Below are positions 36,159-47,013 of a DNA stretch of 64,000 bases, piece after piece (the first letter of the stretch is position 1; each line of letters opens with the position of its first letter). The notes under the pieces are model-generated. The model saw only the letters and a list, made by a program, of their open reading frames with translations. It made no database searches and had not been told where the DNA came from. The translations under genes were made by a program, and so were the position numbers. This DNA comes from Phaeoceros laevis (Eukaryota; Anthocerotophyta; Anthocerotopsida; Notothyladales): assembly GCA_049999765.1 (NCBI GenBank), contig JBNGIQ010009265.1:1-64000 (forward strand). The letters are read 5' to 3'.

Positions 36159-36462
36159 TGCAGCTTGGGGCAGGATGACAAAGTAACACAGATTTCGGAG
36201 TTGTACGTACACTCGCATTTAATCTAATCTAATGTCAATGCCTAGTGCCAATGTTGCATATTTGGCATGTGCCATGAGACCCCGGGTTGGCCATGTTGAA
36301 TCACGTCACTTTATACTCTCCGATCTCCGCATATCATTTTCTTTTCTTTTTTGCCATTGCCTTAGGTGGTTCAGTTGCTTTGCGTTTTGTTCCATGTTCC
36401 GATCCATCTCCTGATTATCAAAGGCAAGAACAAATCAGAATCTCCGGAATCACATGTCCAGT

Positions 36463-36696
36463 TTAACACAAATTCATGAGCAAGTTTTCACATTTACTTA
36501 GATGTTTTGGCGGCGACGCTAACTCAGCTTCGTAGGTGCTAGTGATGTCCTTGATATCCTTGTTCTTCCGAAGGCCATCTGCTAGTAAATCAGCTAGGAA
36601 AGTACGCATGTCCTCTGCAAGGATGAAGTCCGATAAAATGTCGACTATGTCGTTTGCTAAGAACTTAATTAGATCGGTTTCAATTTTGCGACCCAT
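36463..36696 (-). CDS. Small hypothetical helical protein
   Basis: A 77-residue ORF from the ATG at 36696 (MGRKIETDLIKFLANDIVDI). It is rich in alternating hydrophobic and acidic residues (LSDFILAEDMRTFLADLLAD), which suggests amphipathic helices. A TATA-like ataaata lies about 75 bp upstream on the same strand. A longer frame to 36807 starts with GTG only. I do not recognise a family. The balanced composition is more protein-like than nearby ORFs, but it could be chance or part of a decayed gene. Confidence 0.3.
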   Translation of the reverse strand: MGRKIETDLIKFLANDIVDILSDFILAEDMRTFLADLLADGLRKNKDIKDITSTYEAELASPPKHLSKCENLLMNLC

Positions 36697-37799
36697 TTTG
36701 AGAGTGGCAAGATTGATGTGAGGGGAGTGCAATTTTTTTGGGATGAGCGGTACCGAACAACCACATCTATATTTATGGGACTTGTGTTTTGGGGAACGTG
36801 TTTTCACCGAGGGCTAAGGAGTTGAAAGTTGCTTGCAAGCACTTCCGGTTGTCCAAGGGCGAAGGAAGAACACACGTATTGCGACAGCAGGTGCCATCAT
36901 GCTCATCCAGAAAGCCGTCTTTTCACTTGAGGCTGGCTTGAAAGCCAAACTCATGATGGACCGCTCCGAATCGTCACACTCGGGAGTACTCTATATCGAC
37001 ATGTTGCTAGCGTTGCAATTTTGACTAGTTAGGAATACTCTACATCGACATGTTACCGGTGTTGCAATTTCGACTAGTTATCTGACACCTTCGAAAGCTC
37101 ATGCAATTTCGACTAGATATGTGATACCGTTGAAAGCTCATGAATCAAGTGCTTCACAGAGTTCATCAAGGGTTTCCCAAATGAAGTACGACACGTCAGG
37201 TCAAAGCATGGTGAAGAACACAAATCTAAACAAGGGGATATGGTCTACAGCAAATCTAAAGCTGGGGTTACTAGATGGTTGCTTTGATTAGCATGCTCAA
37301 TGTTTAAATATATTGCTTTACAACGTGTGTGTGTGTGTATGTGTGTATTACAGCGTAAACAACTAGATTTAAGGAGCACCGTATTTCTTTGAACTTCAAA
37401 TTGTCTTACTTACTTACTCAACTTTGATATTTGACCTTGGATGGACTATGATCTAGAGAGTTGGAACTTACAAACCTCCAATCATAAAATGAAATTATAT
37501 TGTCCAATAGTACCGCTACTGGGATTCCTCCTGAAATGGGCTCCACCTTCCAAGCCTCCATTGGAATCATTTTTGAGACTTTGAATCTATCCAAGACCTG
37601 ACTAAGCCACTTGAGCCTAAAAGGATGGTTAAGTTTCTTAAACCCCTGCTAAGGTGCTAAGATTTGATCCGTGGAACTACAAACCGGTAAGAAACGGACA
37701 ATTTCGCCCAGAGTTTAGGATGACGAGGAACGGAGCTAGATAGGCGACTGGAGTGAGTGCCTTCACTCGTGGACTCCTCTGCACGATGAGCTTTCACTC
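36697..37799. other. Intergenic, LSM12 upstream region
   Basis: Contains a short GT microsatellite at about 37326-37347. A direct repeat of atcgacatgttgc..gttgcaatttcgactagtta lies at about 36996-37080. No gene was seen. Confidence 0.5.
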
Positions 37800-39223
37800 A
37801 TGGACTCTTCACGATCGGATTTCATCGTAGGCTGCCGTTTAGCCATCAAGACTACGATAGGGGATGACTTTGAAGGCCAAGTCTTAACATTCGATAAAGC
37901 GTCCAGCGTTTTGGTTCTTCATATCCTCCTTAGGTCGTTCTTTTGTTTGCCTTCTTGTGACGCCGTGCTTGCTACAGCATAGTCTTCCTACCAGAAGAAC
38001 GAGGAATGACCGTGATTGAAGCCATGCTGGTGACCTGTGTGTTCTGGTTGTGTTTCAAAGCGCTTGATGTTATTGTGTAATTTGCAACCCTAGCTACGGA
38101 TGGAATGCCATTGCCAGTCACGGAGCTCGGAGAGCAGAAATTGCGTGTTGTAGCTGAGACCCTTGACATGGAGTAGAACAAGAAAGCGGTGCTCCAGGTT
38201 CACGAAGGAACTTGCGGTTCCTGAAGACGGACTACATCAAAGATTCGAGGATTATCGGACGGGCTGATAATGAAGAACCCTTCGACGTGACAAATTCGTT
38301 TCTTGACATAAATAGCTTGCGCTTGAGAGAGGAGAACGCTTTGAGGTATGTCGCATACGCACCTCAAGCATAGGTCTCCTAGTCAACCAGCTCATTGCAA
38401 GGAAGGAAGCCCTGTCTGAATTGATGCTGTGGATTTGTTACTTCACTCCCTCCTCGTGAGCCAGCTCGCGTGTTTTGGCCGAAATTCTGTCTCACTAACC
38501 TAACTGTGGAACTTGCAGACAAGCTGAATTAGAGACGGAGAGGATTGGGGTGGGAGTGTCAAATGAAGCTCAGGATATCTTTGATGCCCTCTCGAAGACG
38601 TAAGTCTTCTGGACGTACATACCTGTGATGACCTGAAAGCCTAAGACCTGAAAGCTAGCCCGTCTTATTTGCATAATTATGTGTGACTTGTTCCTGTCCA
38701 AGCCCAGACTGCCCTCTGTAGCTTAGGTCACGTGGTTATTTTCTGTTTAGGGCCCCAACAGACTGGTTGGTAGTCATGGCCAGACTTATGCTCCTTGAAT
38801 GCTTCCGGCCCTCAGTAGCTTGATGCAATTGCTGCTTTGCTATTTGCCTGGTTTTGCAACAGCCTTCCAGTCAAGTGGGAAAAAACAGCAATTCTTGTGC
38901 TGAATGAGGTGCGTGTCAGCAACCCCTACTGGCCTGACAATGTAACAGGAGGCACGGCAGCTGCGAACGAGCGTGTCAAGAAAGTGGTTAGTCAGCTTCC
39001 TCTAGCTACTTGGGCGGCATGGTAGATGCATATTGCATCAGGAAAGATCTATGCTGCATCTCCTAGTTGCATATGCAGAAATTGCTGGTATAAGAGGGTT
39101 TTTTGAGCACTCATCGCACTTCTTTATGCATCTAGTTGGTCTGGACTAATGGCAATCGTCTCAATGGTTATCTTGCAGCTTGAGTTGGAGAGGAGGAGGT
39201 TACAGGCGCGAAGCTCTGGCTGA
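37800..39223 (+). CDS. LSM12: LSM12 homologue
   Basis: The first exon starts at the ATG at 37800 and encodes the Lsm fold strand pair (FIVGCRLAIKTTIGDDFEGQ, VLTFDKASSVLVLH). Later exons are 38198-38345 (RRNLRFLKTDYIKD, DINSLRLREENAL), 38519-38599 (AELETERIGVGVSNEAQDIF), 38873-38996 (LPVKWEKTAILVLNEVRVSN, GGTAAANERVKKV) and 39179-39223 (LELERRRLQARSSG, stop). The join between exon 1 and 38198 is unresolved: phase does not fit directly, so a small middle exon or a different donor near 37935-38160 is needed. LSM12 has an Lsm domain and an anticodon-binding-like AD domain and is linked to RNA metabolism. Both domains are present and about the normal length. Confidence 0.88.
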
Positions 39224-40722
39224 GGAATTGTGTGCTCTCCGGAAGTTGTTCAAACACTCCCTTGTGTGGCTGGGTGAAGAAACTTGTTCTGGCAATACCT
39301 GGAAGAGCGAACTGAACAATGATTCAGACAGCCCACTCTCCACGGCATGTTTGAACGTCTATTCAGACCTGAGCTGTCGACAGGATGTTGTATTGAGCAT
39401 TGGAGTAGGACTTTTCTTGCCTAGAACTGTTCCATGGTCATTGGCAATTCATGAGTTGTATCAGGGCCACTCATGATGATAGTTACTGGGAGGCCAGTAG
39501 TGACAGGGATGAGCCTGAATCATGCCCTTCTCCGATGTTTTTGAAAAAAGTCTTGCAAAGCACCATGGCAAGCGTAATTGGTAAACTGCATGGTACTGTG
39601 AGTCGTGCACACAAATTTATGATCCCACTTCGTCAATGATCCCTGTGAATGGAGAAAAGCAGGTCACCTTGCGGCTGAGCATGTGTTAGTAGGTCAGCGA
39701 AGCATATAGCTGAGCTGAGTCACTGCTCTTCTTATTACACATCTTGTGAAAAGTCAGATAGTGAGGAGCATCGCTCACCAAAGTCAGCACACCCCATCGC
39801 ATTCTACTGTAACACCTTACTGAATGCAGGGAGCTGGCCGTATTCTTCCTTCACCAGAAGCCGAGTCTACGTTACACTTGGCTCTGTAAGGGTTGCGAAG
39901 GCTTGCACTGTAAGGCTGCGGAGGCTGAGGAGAGAGCTGCGGGACTTCAAGAATATGCAAGACAAGGAAGCGCTGTAAGACTTAAGGGGGAAGAGCAGAA
40001 ACCGAAGTACTTTTTGTCTAATCGATCTATCTAATTCTTTTTGTTTTTCATTTGGTAGGAATGCTATGCAATCCTTGCAAAAATTCTCAGGAGCCCCGAA
40101 GGGCTCGAGAGGGGGTTTGGAAAAAGTTTTCAACCAGCAATTGACGCGTCTCGGATTAACCTCACTAACTGCGTCATTGCCCCAAGCGCAAAGATACTGG
40201 AGCATACCGGGTCTCCGGAAACTATACAAGCTCTTGGGCTACTCAGTTTCTCCAAACATTATGGGATATTATTTATGTGAGAAGTTTCGTCGTCCGGCAA
40301 CCATACACTATCGACCGGCATCCATACACTATCGATCATAAACACATACATACATGTATACATTTGCAACCTGAGAGGGCTAGCCTACACGCCTACACAA
40401 GAACGACCTCCCCAACCCGAAGGCGATGTCCTGGATTGTCAATATTTACACAATGGTGTCCCCCGCCGCCATGATTCCGGTGAAAATATGACGAAGTATA
40501 CCAGAATACGGAGCTGTATGGCACAGCCATACACGACCGCACGAGCCGCAGCTGCTGGATCCAGCATATTCATCCACAAGGATGTCGTCGGCTTGGCGTT
40601 CAGCTTGCGCACCACACTTTGTGATCGCTTCGGCTCCTGATCCTGGTCCCGCCCGAATGGCTTGAACGCCAGCTTCATTATCGACGCGTCGCGATCGGAT
40701 GGCAAAGTCAGGTCTGTACTCT
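39224..40722. other. Intergenic, no gene recognised
   Basis: Open frames at 39867-40229 (-) and 40066-40341 (+) overlap on opposite strands and match nothing I know. A 20-bp direct pair around catacactatcgaccggca lies near 40309-40338. The minus-strand frames at 40439-40757 directly follow the WWE gene but show no ADP-ribosyltransferase motif. Confidence 0.5.
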
Positions 40723-41852
40723 TCAACAGACTCTCTGCACAGCAACAGCGCAACCATTTCTCATCAGCTTCAAATTCAACTGTCGTCGACCATCTGCTTT
40801 AGTAAGTCCTGCTTCAATCTGAAGGGCAAGACGGGCACCGAAAGCGTCCCGGGAATTTCCAATGACGTCCTCGAGGCAGTCCAGGAACCTTTCGTAGGTT
40901 CGGTGGCCTGGCATCACCGCGTCGTTCATTCGTTTGGAGACAACCATGCGCGGGTGCGCTTTGGCGGGTAGAACAGTGTCTAGATGCTGGTCGCTTCGGT
41001 ACCTGTCGATCACCATTTGGAAGATCTGCGGGGCCACAAGAAGCGAATGAATTAGCCAAGATGTTGGGAAACCTTTCGTGGAGATCGATCGGCTCTCTGA
41101 TTTCCAAAGAAAATCAACGGGAGACCGTGAAGGCGACGCACCTTCCGTCGCATGTCTTTTCCTGCAGTTTTGGCGACGGCTGCCAAGGCCGTGGGGCTCC
41201 AGGGCACCTCGATGAAGAAGTCCACCGGATGCTCATCCGAGAAAACCACCTCATCTGTCTTGTCGTCCATGGACGCCACCACACGCTGCTTCATACACTG
41301 CAAGTCGAACCACAAGCACTCGTGCCTCTCATCGTCTTGAAGCAGGAGGTGTGTTTGTTTCCCACCCACCACTGCTTCTAGCAGCGCTTTGGCAGCGCTT
41401 TGGTTGTACTGATGCAACCGCCCCAAACCGTCCGTGTAGTAAACTCTGGGCCCAACAGGAAACGATCCGAGGACATTCATATGAGAACCAAGCAAGAATC
41501 TGCCGATCATGAGATACATCAAGAGAGCTGCCGCACAGGAATTAGTGCTTACCGGAGTCCTTGGTGCAGTCAGCTGCAAGGGGTCTGCTCCTGGAGCATC
41601 TATGATCATGATCGGCCTTCGCTGTCCTGTCGATACTGCGGCTTGCTCCATTTTCTGGAGGTCTGCACTGTACCTCCATCCTTGTGGGTGCACAGCCGAC
41701 TTGATGCTGCCGAGGTCGATGGACTTCAAATTTTGTTGCAGGCTTGTCCGGATGAGCCGCTCGTTCGCCGCTTCGTACCGGCACCATTTGGTGTCGTCTC
41801 GCCACCACACCCCAACCTCGGTGGGGTTCGCGCATGGCTGAATCACACACAT
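40723..41852 (-). CDS. WWE-domain protein, paralogue of the neighbouring ART-like gene
   Basis: Two exons, 41852-41142 and 41025-40723, give 337 residues from a true ATG. An N-terminal WWE domain is visible: GVWWRDDTKWCRYEAANERL, then GWRYSADLQKMEQ. A second WWE-like unit begins RVYYTDGLGRLHQYN and ends HECLWFDLQCMKQR. Next come DFFIEVPWSPTALAA, the splice after DMRRK, and IFQMVIDRYRSDQHLDTVL with RTYERFLDCLEDVIG. WWE domains bind poly- or iso-ADP-ribose or mediate protein contacts in PARP and ubiquitin pathways. The divergent neighbour at 42325-43495 has matching segments and the same splice site but ends in an ART fold, which I cannot find here. The segment between the two WWE units (about 41553-41450) is open but may be an intron. 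Not RCD1/SRO-like in its central part. Confidence 0.65.
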
Positions 41853-42324
41853 CCTTCCGCAGCAGATTCCGTTGAGTTGTCAAGTACCACGGTGCCAGAT
41901 GGAGCCTCAAGGTGGAGGGTCGACTTCACCAGGTGAGGCCAACAGTACCACAGCGGTACCGCTCGAAGGCTCGTTGGGGAGGACGGTATGCGAAAGTAGA
42001 TCAAATAGACCACAAAAGCTTGTTAAGTAAACCACACCAGTGCAGTTTAGCGTCAAATTCTGAAGGACTTGGAGTTTTCAGTCTTCAAAGCTTTAGGTGG
42101 CCGAGCATTATTGATGCGCCTTAATAAGATGGTTACCGACGTGTTCTACTAAGCTCCTCTTCCAGCTCTGAGTCTGGACCGGAGTCCAGAGTCAGAGCTA
42201 GAAGAGGACTCAGCAGCTGCTAGATCTAGATCCAGGCGGTGCCTAAGCTGAGTCAGACCTTGCAAGCACAGGGGCGCTGCAGATCTAGCTCGAGCTCGTA
42301 CGTAGGGCTGCACAACGGGAGGAT
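41853..42324. promoter_or_regulatory. Shared divergent promoter with hairpin
   Basis: 472 bases lie between the two start codons of the head-to-head WWE/ART pair. An imperfect inverted repeat of about 27 bp occupies 42152-42210 (arms cctcttccagctctgagtct and agagtcagagctagaagagg). Next to it is a gctagatctagatcc palindromic patch. Regulatory use is inferred only from position. Confidence 0.5.
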
Positions 42325-43495
42325 ATGGGTAGAGATACCGAAATCGATTCGAGTTCTCTCAGACTGCCTTCCGCTGAAGCTCCCGCTGCAGCTGTTTATA
42401 CTGCGGACAAGCGGGGCTATCTTCAACAGTTGGAGGCGTCGCAAGCGACTGAAATTCTACGAGCAGCACTGAGAGGCCAGCGGTATGTGGATCTCAACAA
42501 ATGCACGATCGGAGGGAGGTGTGGGCGGTCGAGGTNNNNNNNNNNNNNNNNNNNNNNNNNNNNNNNNNNNNNNNNNNNNNNNNNNNNNNNNNNNNNNNNN
42601 NNNNNNNNNNNNNNNNNNNNNNNNNNNNNNNNNNNCAGGGGAGGAGGAAGATATCCATATTGAGGTGCCATGGAATGCATCGATGATGAAGGCCATTGTC
42701 GGTCGAGATATTGATGGGTCGCTGCGTCGAGAGGTACTTCGTTCTCGAGACTTTCAGCAAGCTTGAAATGATGAATGACATGCAGTCTCTGTCTCAGACT
42801 CGACCACGTGACTGTATTCTCAGCTGTCACAATGACAAGTGTGCTCGAAGTCCCATCATTGAACAGGTAGTGATAATGGCTCTCGACCGCATTCGCCAGA
42901 CTCCTGTTCTGCAGAAGATTCTTGAAACGAAGGGCTTGCCACAGTGGGGTTGCAGAATCAAGGAGAATCCCCACCTTAGGAGGGGCTACTCACTTTATGA
43001 AGCCTTTGTGGGTTCTCTTGTCGCTTTGACAGCTCAACAAAACCACCTTTGCGGTAAGTAACACGTATGTATGTATCAAGCTGTTGTCAGATATTTAGTG
43101 TGGTGCTCTCGTGTGGACGTCAGTTTAAGATATGATGGATGAGTGTTACATTTGTAGGACATATGATCGAAACTGCATCTTGGGAGGACGATCCACTTGT
43201 AGTCCGGAACTACCAAGAGATGGAGGGTGCTGGCTTGCGAATCGTGTATCATGGGACGAGCCACCATGTGATGGACGATATTCTCCAACAAGGCCTCTTA
43301 CCAGGTCCTACGCACTTTTTTGGGCTCACACACCAGGTAAGCCGCGAGTACACATTTCGACGAACAGTGCCGGGGGAGTGGAAGGTGCTGGTCTTTATGG
43401 TAATCGGAGGATTCCCTTGTGGTAACGGTCGCGCTATGACCTCAACGGTGCACAAGAATGAGCTTCCTATTGCAGAGGTCACCGTGCCGAACTAG
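42325..43495 (+). CDS. WWE-like / ADP-ribosyltransferase-fold (PARP-like) protein
   Basis: The start ATG is at 42325. The first part (VYTADKRGYLQQLEASQATE) matches the second WWE-like unit of the divergent gene. A 100-N gap (42536-42635) then interrupts it. Coding resumes with IHIEVPWNASMMKAIVG, splices after GSLRRE (donor 42734), continues at 42867-43053 (VVIMALDRIRQTPVLQKIL, GYSLYEAFVGSLVAL), then 43158-43495. The last exon has an ADP-ribosyltransferase look: LRIVYHGTSHHVMDDILQQG, FFGLTH, REYTFR, WKVLVFMVIGG and ELPIAEVTV. The HGT could be the first residue of the H-Y-E triad; the Tyr and Glu positions are unclear, so activity is unproven. No full N-terminal WWE is visible. I do not recognise a named plant family with this order. 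Confidence 0.65.
42536..42635. other. 100-N assembly gap
   Basis: Interrupts the WWE/ART gene between its WWE-like part and the IEVPW segment. Confidence 0.95.
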
Positions 43496-43635
43496 ACGTC
43501 TAGTTTTATGTCAAAGGCACGCAAGTTGCAATTAGATATGTATTGCGGGTTACGTAATCTAAAGCTGTGTCTCACCCAAAAAACAGTTCGTTAATCTATC
43601 TCGAACAGTTCACCGCTGCTCTCGGTGGTCACTAG

Positions 43636-46600
43636 TTAGACAGGCGTCGGTACATTTTCCAATGCCTCCTTCCCGGTTACCCCAGATTGCAGCGACTCAA
43701 AAAACTCGCCGTAGTCTCGTTCTGGTGGAGGATTGTTGGGATCGACTGTGAAAGGTTGACTGAATGGCACGGTGCTCTTCACCTGAAAATGGAGGATACA
43801 AGTTAGCATTCTTCAATCAGTTAAGACACTACTCTTCTGCAGCATCCGATTTGCAACAGGAGCACGGCCGAACCTCAAAAGTTTTGCAGCAAGCATCAGC
43901 TGAATCTAGAGCAGCCACACAAATGCGGGCAACCTCCTCCCTTGATATTTTCCCCTGAAACAACATGGACATTATGCGATTCCCATTACATCCAGGTTTT
44001 CCCAAAAAACCATCTTCTTAAGTGAGAAACTTCCAAGACAAACGTCCTGAATGACCCTAGAGAGGAGGTTCGGTACCGTAATATTGTCCCCCTGCTCAAA
44101 CAACAGCTCAGCTCCAGCAGGTTCCTCAGTCAAAGCACATGGCCGTACTATGGTGTATGGAATTCCACTTTCCCTTATAAGATCCTCTCCCTGTATAAAA
44201 GTTATCAAAGCAAAACGAACTCAAATCTCCCGCCAGTGATCAAACACGGGTCCACAGTTCTAACATTTGTGCTAATCTGCCACAAGTACCCACCTTGAGC
44301 TTGTATGTCATAACATATCCGAGCTCCTTGTTCATACGCACAGCCGGTGGCTGCTTGCTCAGGTCCAGTCCTGGTCTATCTGGCCTTGTAACACCTGCAG
44401 AGCTTACGTGCACAAACCTGCAATTTTGAACCAACTTGGGTCTTAGAATCTGGAATTCCTGCCACTCATCGATAATCTCCTTAAACAAAGCTCAACACTA
44501 GCACATCTGCTAGTTTGAAACTAGGACATGACTAAGCATCGAGTTAGCTTGCCATGGATTCGAAGCAAGATGCACTGTCAGCATTTCAGCAATGAGCGCG
44601 AACTCACCTGGGTGTGATTGGCTGCTTGATATAAGACTTGATACCGGCAACTGGGAGTTCAAAGGCTCCAGGTTGGAACGTGGGATTGAGCTTTCCGTCA
44701 AACTCAAATTTGCTCAACATCAGCTGTAGTTCAAATACACATGTTAATGAGCAAACAGACAGACAACCAGTGCTCTCTACGATGAACATGGTTTTGACTT
44801 CGGATGTTAACCATACCTGCAAAGACACAATGGAGGTTGTATCTAACGGGGGACAGTCTTTTACAGTGCGAGCACGAAATATGGGTACGAACTCAGAAAA
44901 GGGAAGACGGATCTGCAACCACAAATTCAACTCTCAGATAACAAATAAACAGCAGGTCGTTCCAATTGTGACTCCACCCTCAGCAGTTAGCCTTACCGAC
45001 TGCCACTCCCCTTCCTGGGTATCAAAGAAGGCTGTGTAACCAACTGCATCCCATTCCTGAGTAGTTCTGATAATAAGCTTGAAACGACTACCATTTCCTT
45101 CAACTCTCAGCTCCAAACCTTCATAAGCAGAAAGGTCTTGAGCTGGCACAAAGTTCTGTCCACAGAGAACACGAAAATTTTCATTCCCCTACATTCCTTT
45201 TATAGCAGAGTATTTGAAAAAAGCAGGATTCATTTGACATGTACATGTACGAACCTTTGTTCTAACGCTTGCAAATCCACCATTGTTATCAGTGGAGACA
45301 ACACCTGTTCAAAGCCAAACGACACCGGTGATGAGAACTGGGAGTAGAATCTGCAAGATGCAACAAATGCTAGGAACGTATCCTCCCTTCACAGTCATAG
45401 CCGGGACTTGGTGGTCTACCTTTGAAAATGCCAACGGGTCCCCCTGTTTCACCACCTTTCGGGTCAATCTGCAAAGAGCTTTCACTCACCCCTCCCATCA
45501 CGACATCATCCAGGGAACCCCAGGCTGGCCCTACCGGAAGGCCACTCTCTGGTCAATGTGAAACGGAAGGAGTCAGTAGGCTGGTGCATCATACAATCCA
45601 ATCAGATCTTTCTTACAGAACAGTATGGAGCAAGCAGACAGGGAACATGAGAATTATACCATTGAATCCAAACAAAATTTTCCCTCCAACAACTGCAGCA
45701 TGCTCCTTGACAGCTTCAAGAAGGTTTCGCATACCCAAATATTCCACTGTCTCTGGGGTGTCACCCTTGACCTGCACATAGCCAGTTCTATAGTGGTAAA
45801 TACTTTGCAGCAAACAGCGTATGACGGCATAATTTGATTGAACAGATCACCACTGGTATGTCAGGTATTATGCCAGTGCCCAGCTGTTTACTTCAAATTG
45901 GCTGACCCAAATGTTGGATTAAGTACCTCAGGATCGAAGAACTTGATTCCCTGGCCACACAAAATGGAGAATGTACAGCTTTCATCAGGTTGAGGACCGA
46001 AAAATGAACAAGGTTCATTACCATGAGGCACGATAGCTTTGACATCAGTACCTGGTAGTATTTTTGCCTGTCAGCAGTATCGCCCTCCTTGGGTCCTATT
46101 ATTACAGAAGCTGCATTCACTACCTTCTTCACCCCAACGAAGTACTCAGGAAGCAAAGTGGATTTCTGTGTGATGTCTGCAGCAACCTAAAGCCTTTATT
46201 AAAAGTAGCGATAATTTTTCAAGATGATGGCCAGACAGCTGCTTATACCATGCTTCACTCGAACGGAAGTCGAAAAGTACCAAGAGCTACACTTGACCAT
46301 TTAATGGATGTTTCAACACGTACCACATCAACATTGGGACCCAGCAATGCCGCAGCCTTTTCTTTGTTCCTAACCTGTCCACAAAAGAAGCTTTACTTGG
46401 AGGAAACTGCCTGCCTTATTGCTCAGACAATGATCCACGGGCCTGGCTTCTTTGCAAATACAGAAAAGCAACGAATGCAAAAATGCACTTTCTTCCAGGT
46501 ACCATACCAGTGCTCTCACAGCGATTCCTTTCTTCTGCAGCACTTCCACTACTCTCTTGCCAACACCTCCTGTTGCGCCAGTAACCAGTACAAGTTCCCT

Positions 46601-47013
46601 GTTCCTGCTCTTGTCTACTTGCTTGGTTTCTTCACTCTTGGAACCCGTGATTTTCTCCATGACGAACTCCACCAGCTAAACCAGCGGCACAAGCTGTCAG
46701 ACAAGCACGTGCTGTGCAACAACCTGAAGTTGAACCAGAAACCAACATGCATTCTCACTTTCCCTAAAGAGGGTGGTTCATTGAAGAACAACACCGTCTT
46801 TGCAAATCTGCCAAGATCCCAAGGTTGTCTGCCTCCGTCAGCCCGTATGATGGTTTGACCTGTGGCTATGGCCTGGAACACAAAGTGCCTTCGTGTGTCC
46901 ACCAAATGCCTGTTCCACTTGGCTACCGACAGGCCTGAGTATTCAGGATATGGATCAGAAGATGAGCTTGCTGGAAACCTCAGCGCATCTGAAGCCAACG
47001 ATTTTGAACCAAC
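43636..47013 (-). CDS. NAD(P)-binding Rossmann / CIA30-domain protein (HCF173-related)
   Basis: About 13 exons. In order: FVFQAIATGQTIIRADGGRQ and PWDLGRFAKTVLFFNEPPS (46998-46750), the dinucleotide-binding loop VLVTGATGGVGKRVVEVLQK (about 46590), NKEKAAALLGPNVDVV, VVNAASVIIGPKEGDTADRQ, YLGMRNLLEAV, WGSLDDVVMGGVSES, STDNNGGFASVRTK, SAYEGLELRVEGNGSRFKLI, FSEFVPIFRARTV, LMLSKFEFDGKLNPTF, FVHVSSAGVTRPDRPGLD, GIPYTIVRPCALTEEPAGAE, SREEVARICVAAL and a last exon 43782-43636. This is an atypical SDR/NmrA fold with an inserted CIA30 domain, like Arabidopsis At4g18810 and the psbA-translation factor HCF173, hence probably plastidial. The exon starting at 47013 has an acceptor before it, so the start and transit peptide lie upstream; the ORF at 48445-47927 is one candidate. 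Confidence 0.88.

Larger units (their letters stand above)
35526..36462. other. Intergenic with duplicated segments and 10-N join
   Basis: Mostly 3' flank of the PPR gene. The repeats at 35918-36011 and 36039-36158 fill the centre. No gene was recognised. Confidence 0.5.

Noticed and set aside
40439-40757. Minus ORFs after the WWE gene as its missing ART domain
   Set aside because: No HGT, FG or hydrophobic strand motifs in any frame.
46064-46858. 264-residue plus ORF
   Set aside because: Antisense to clear exons of the Rossmann-CIA30 gene.
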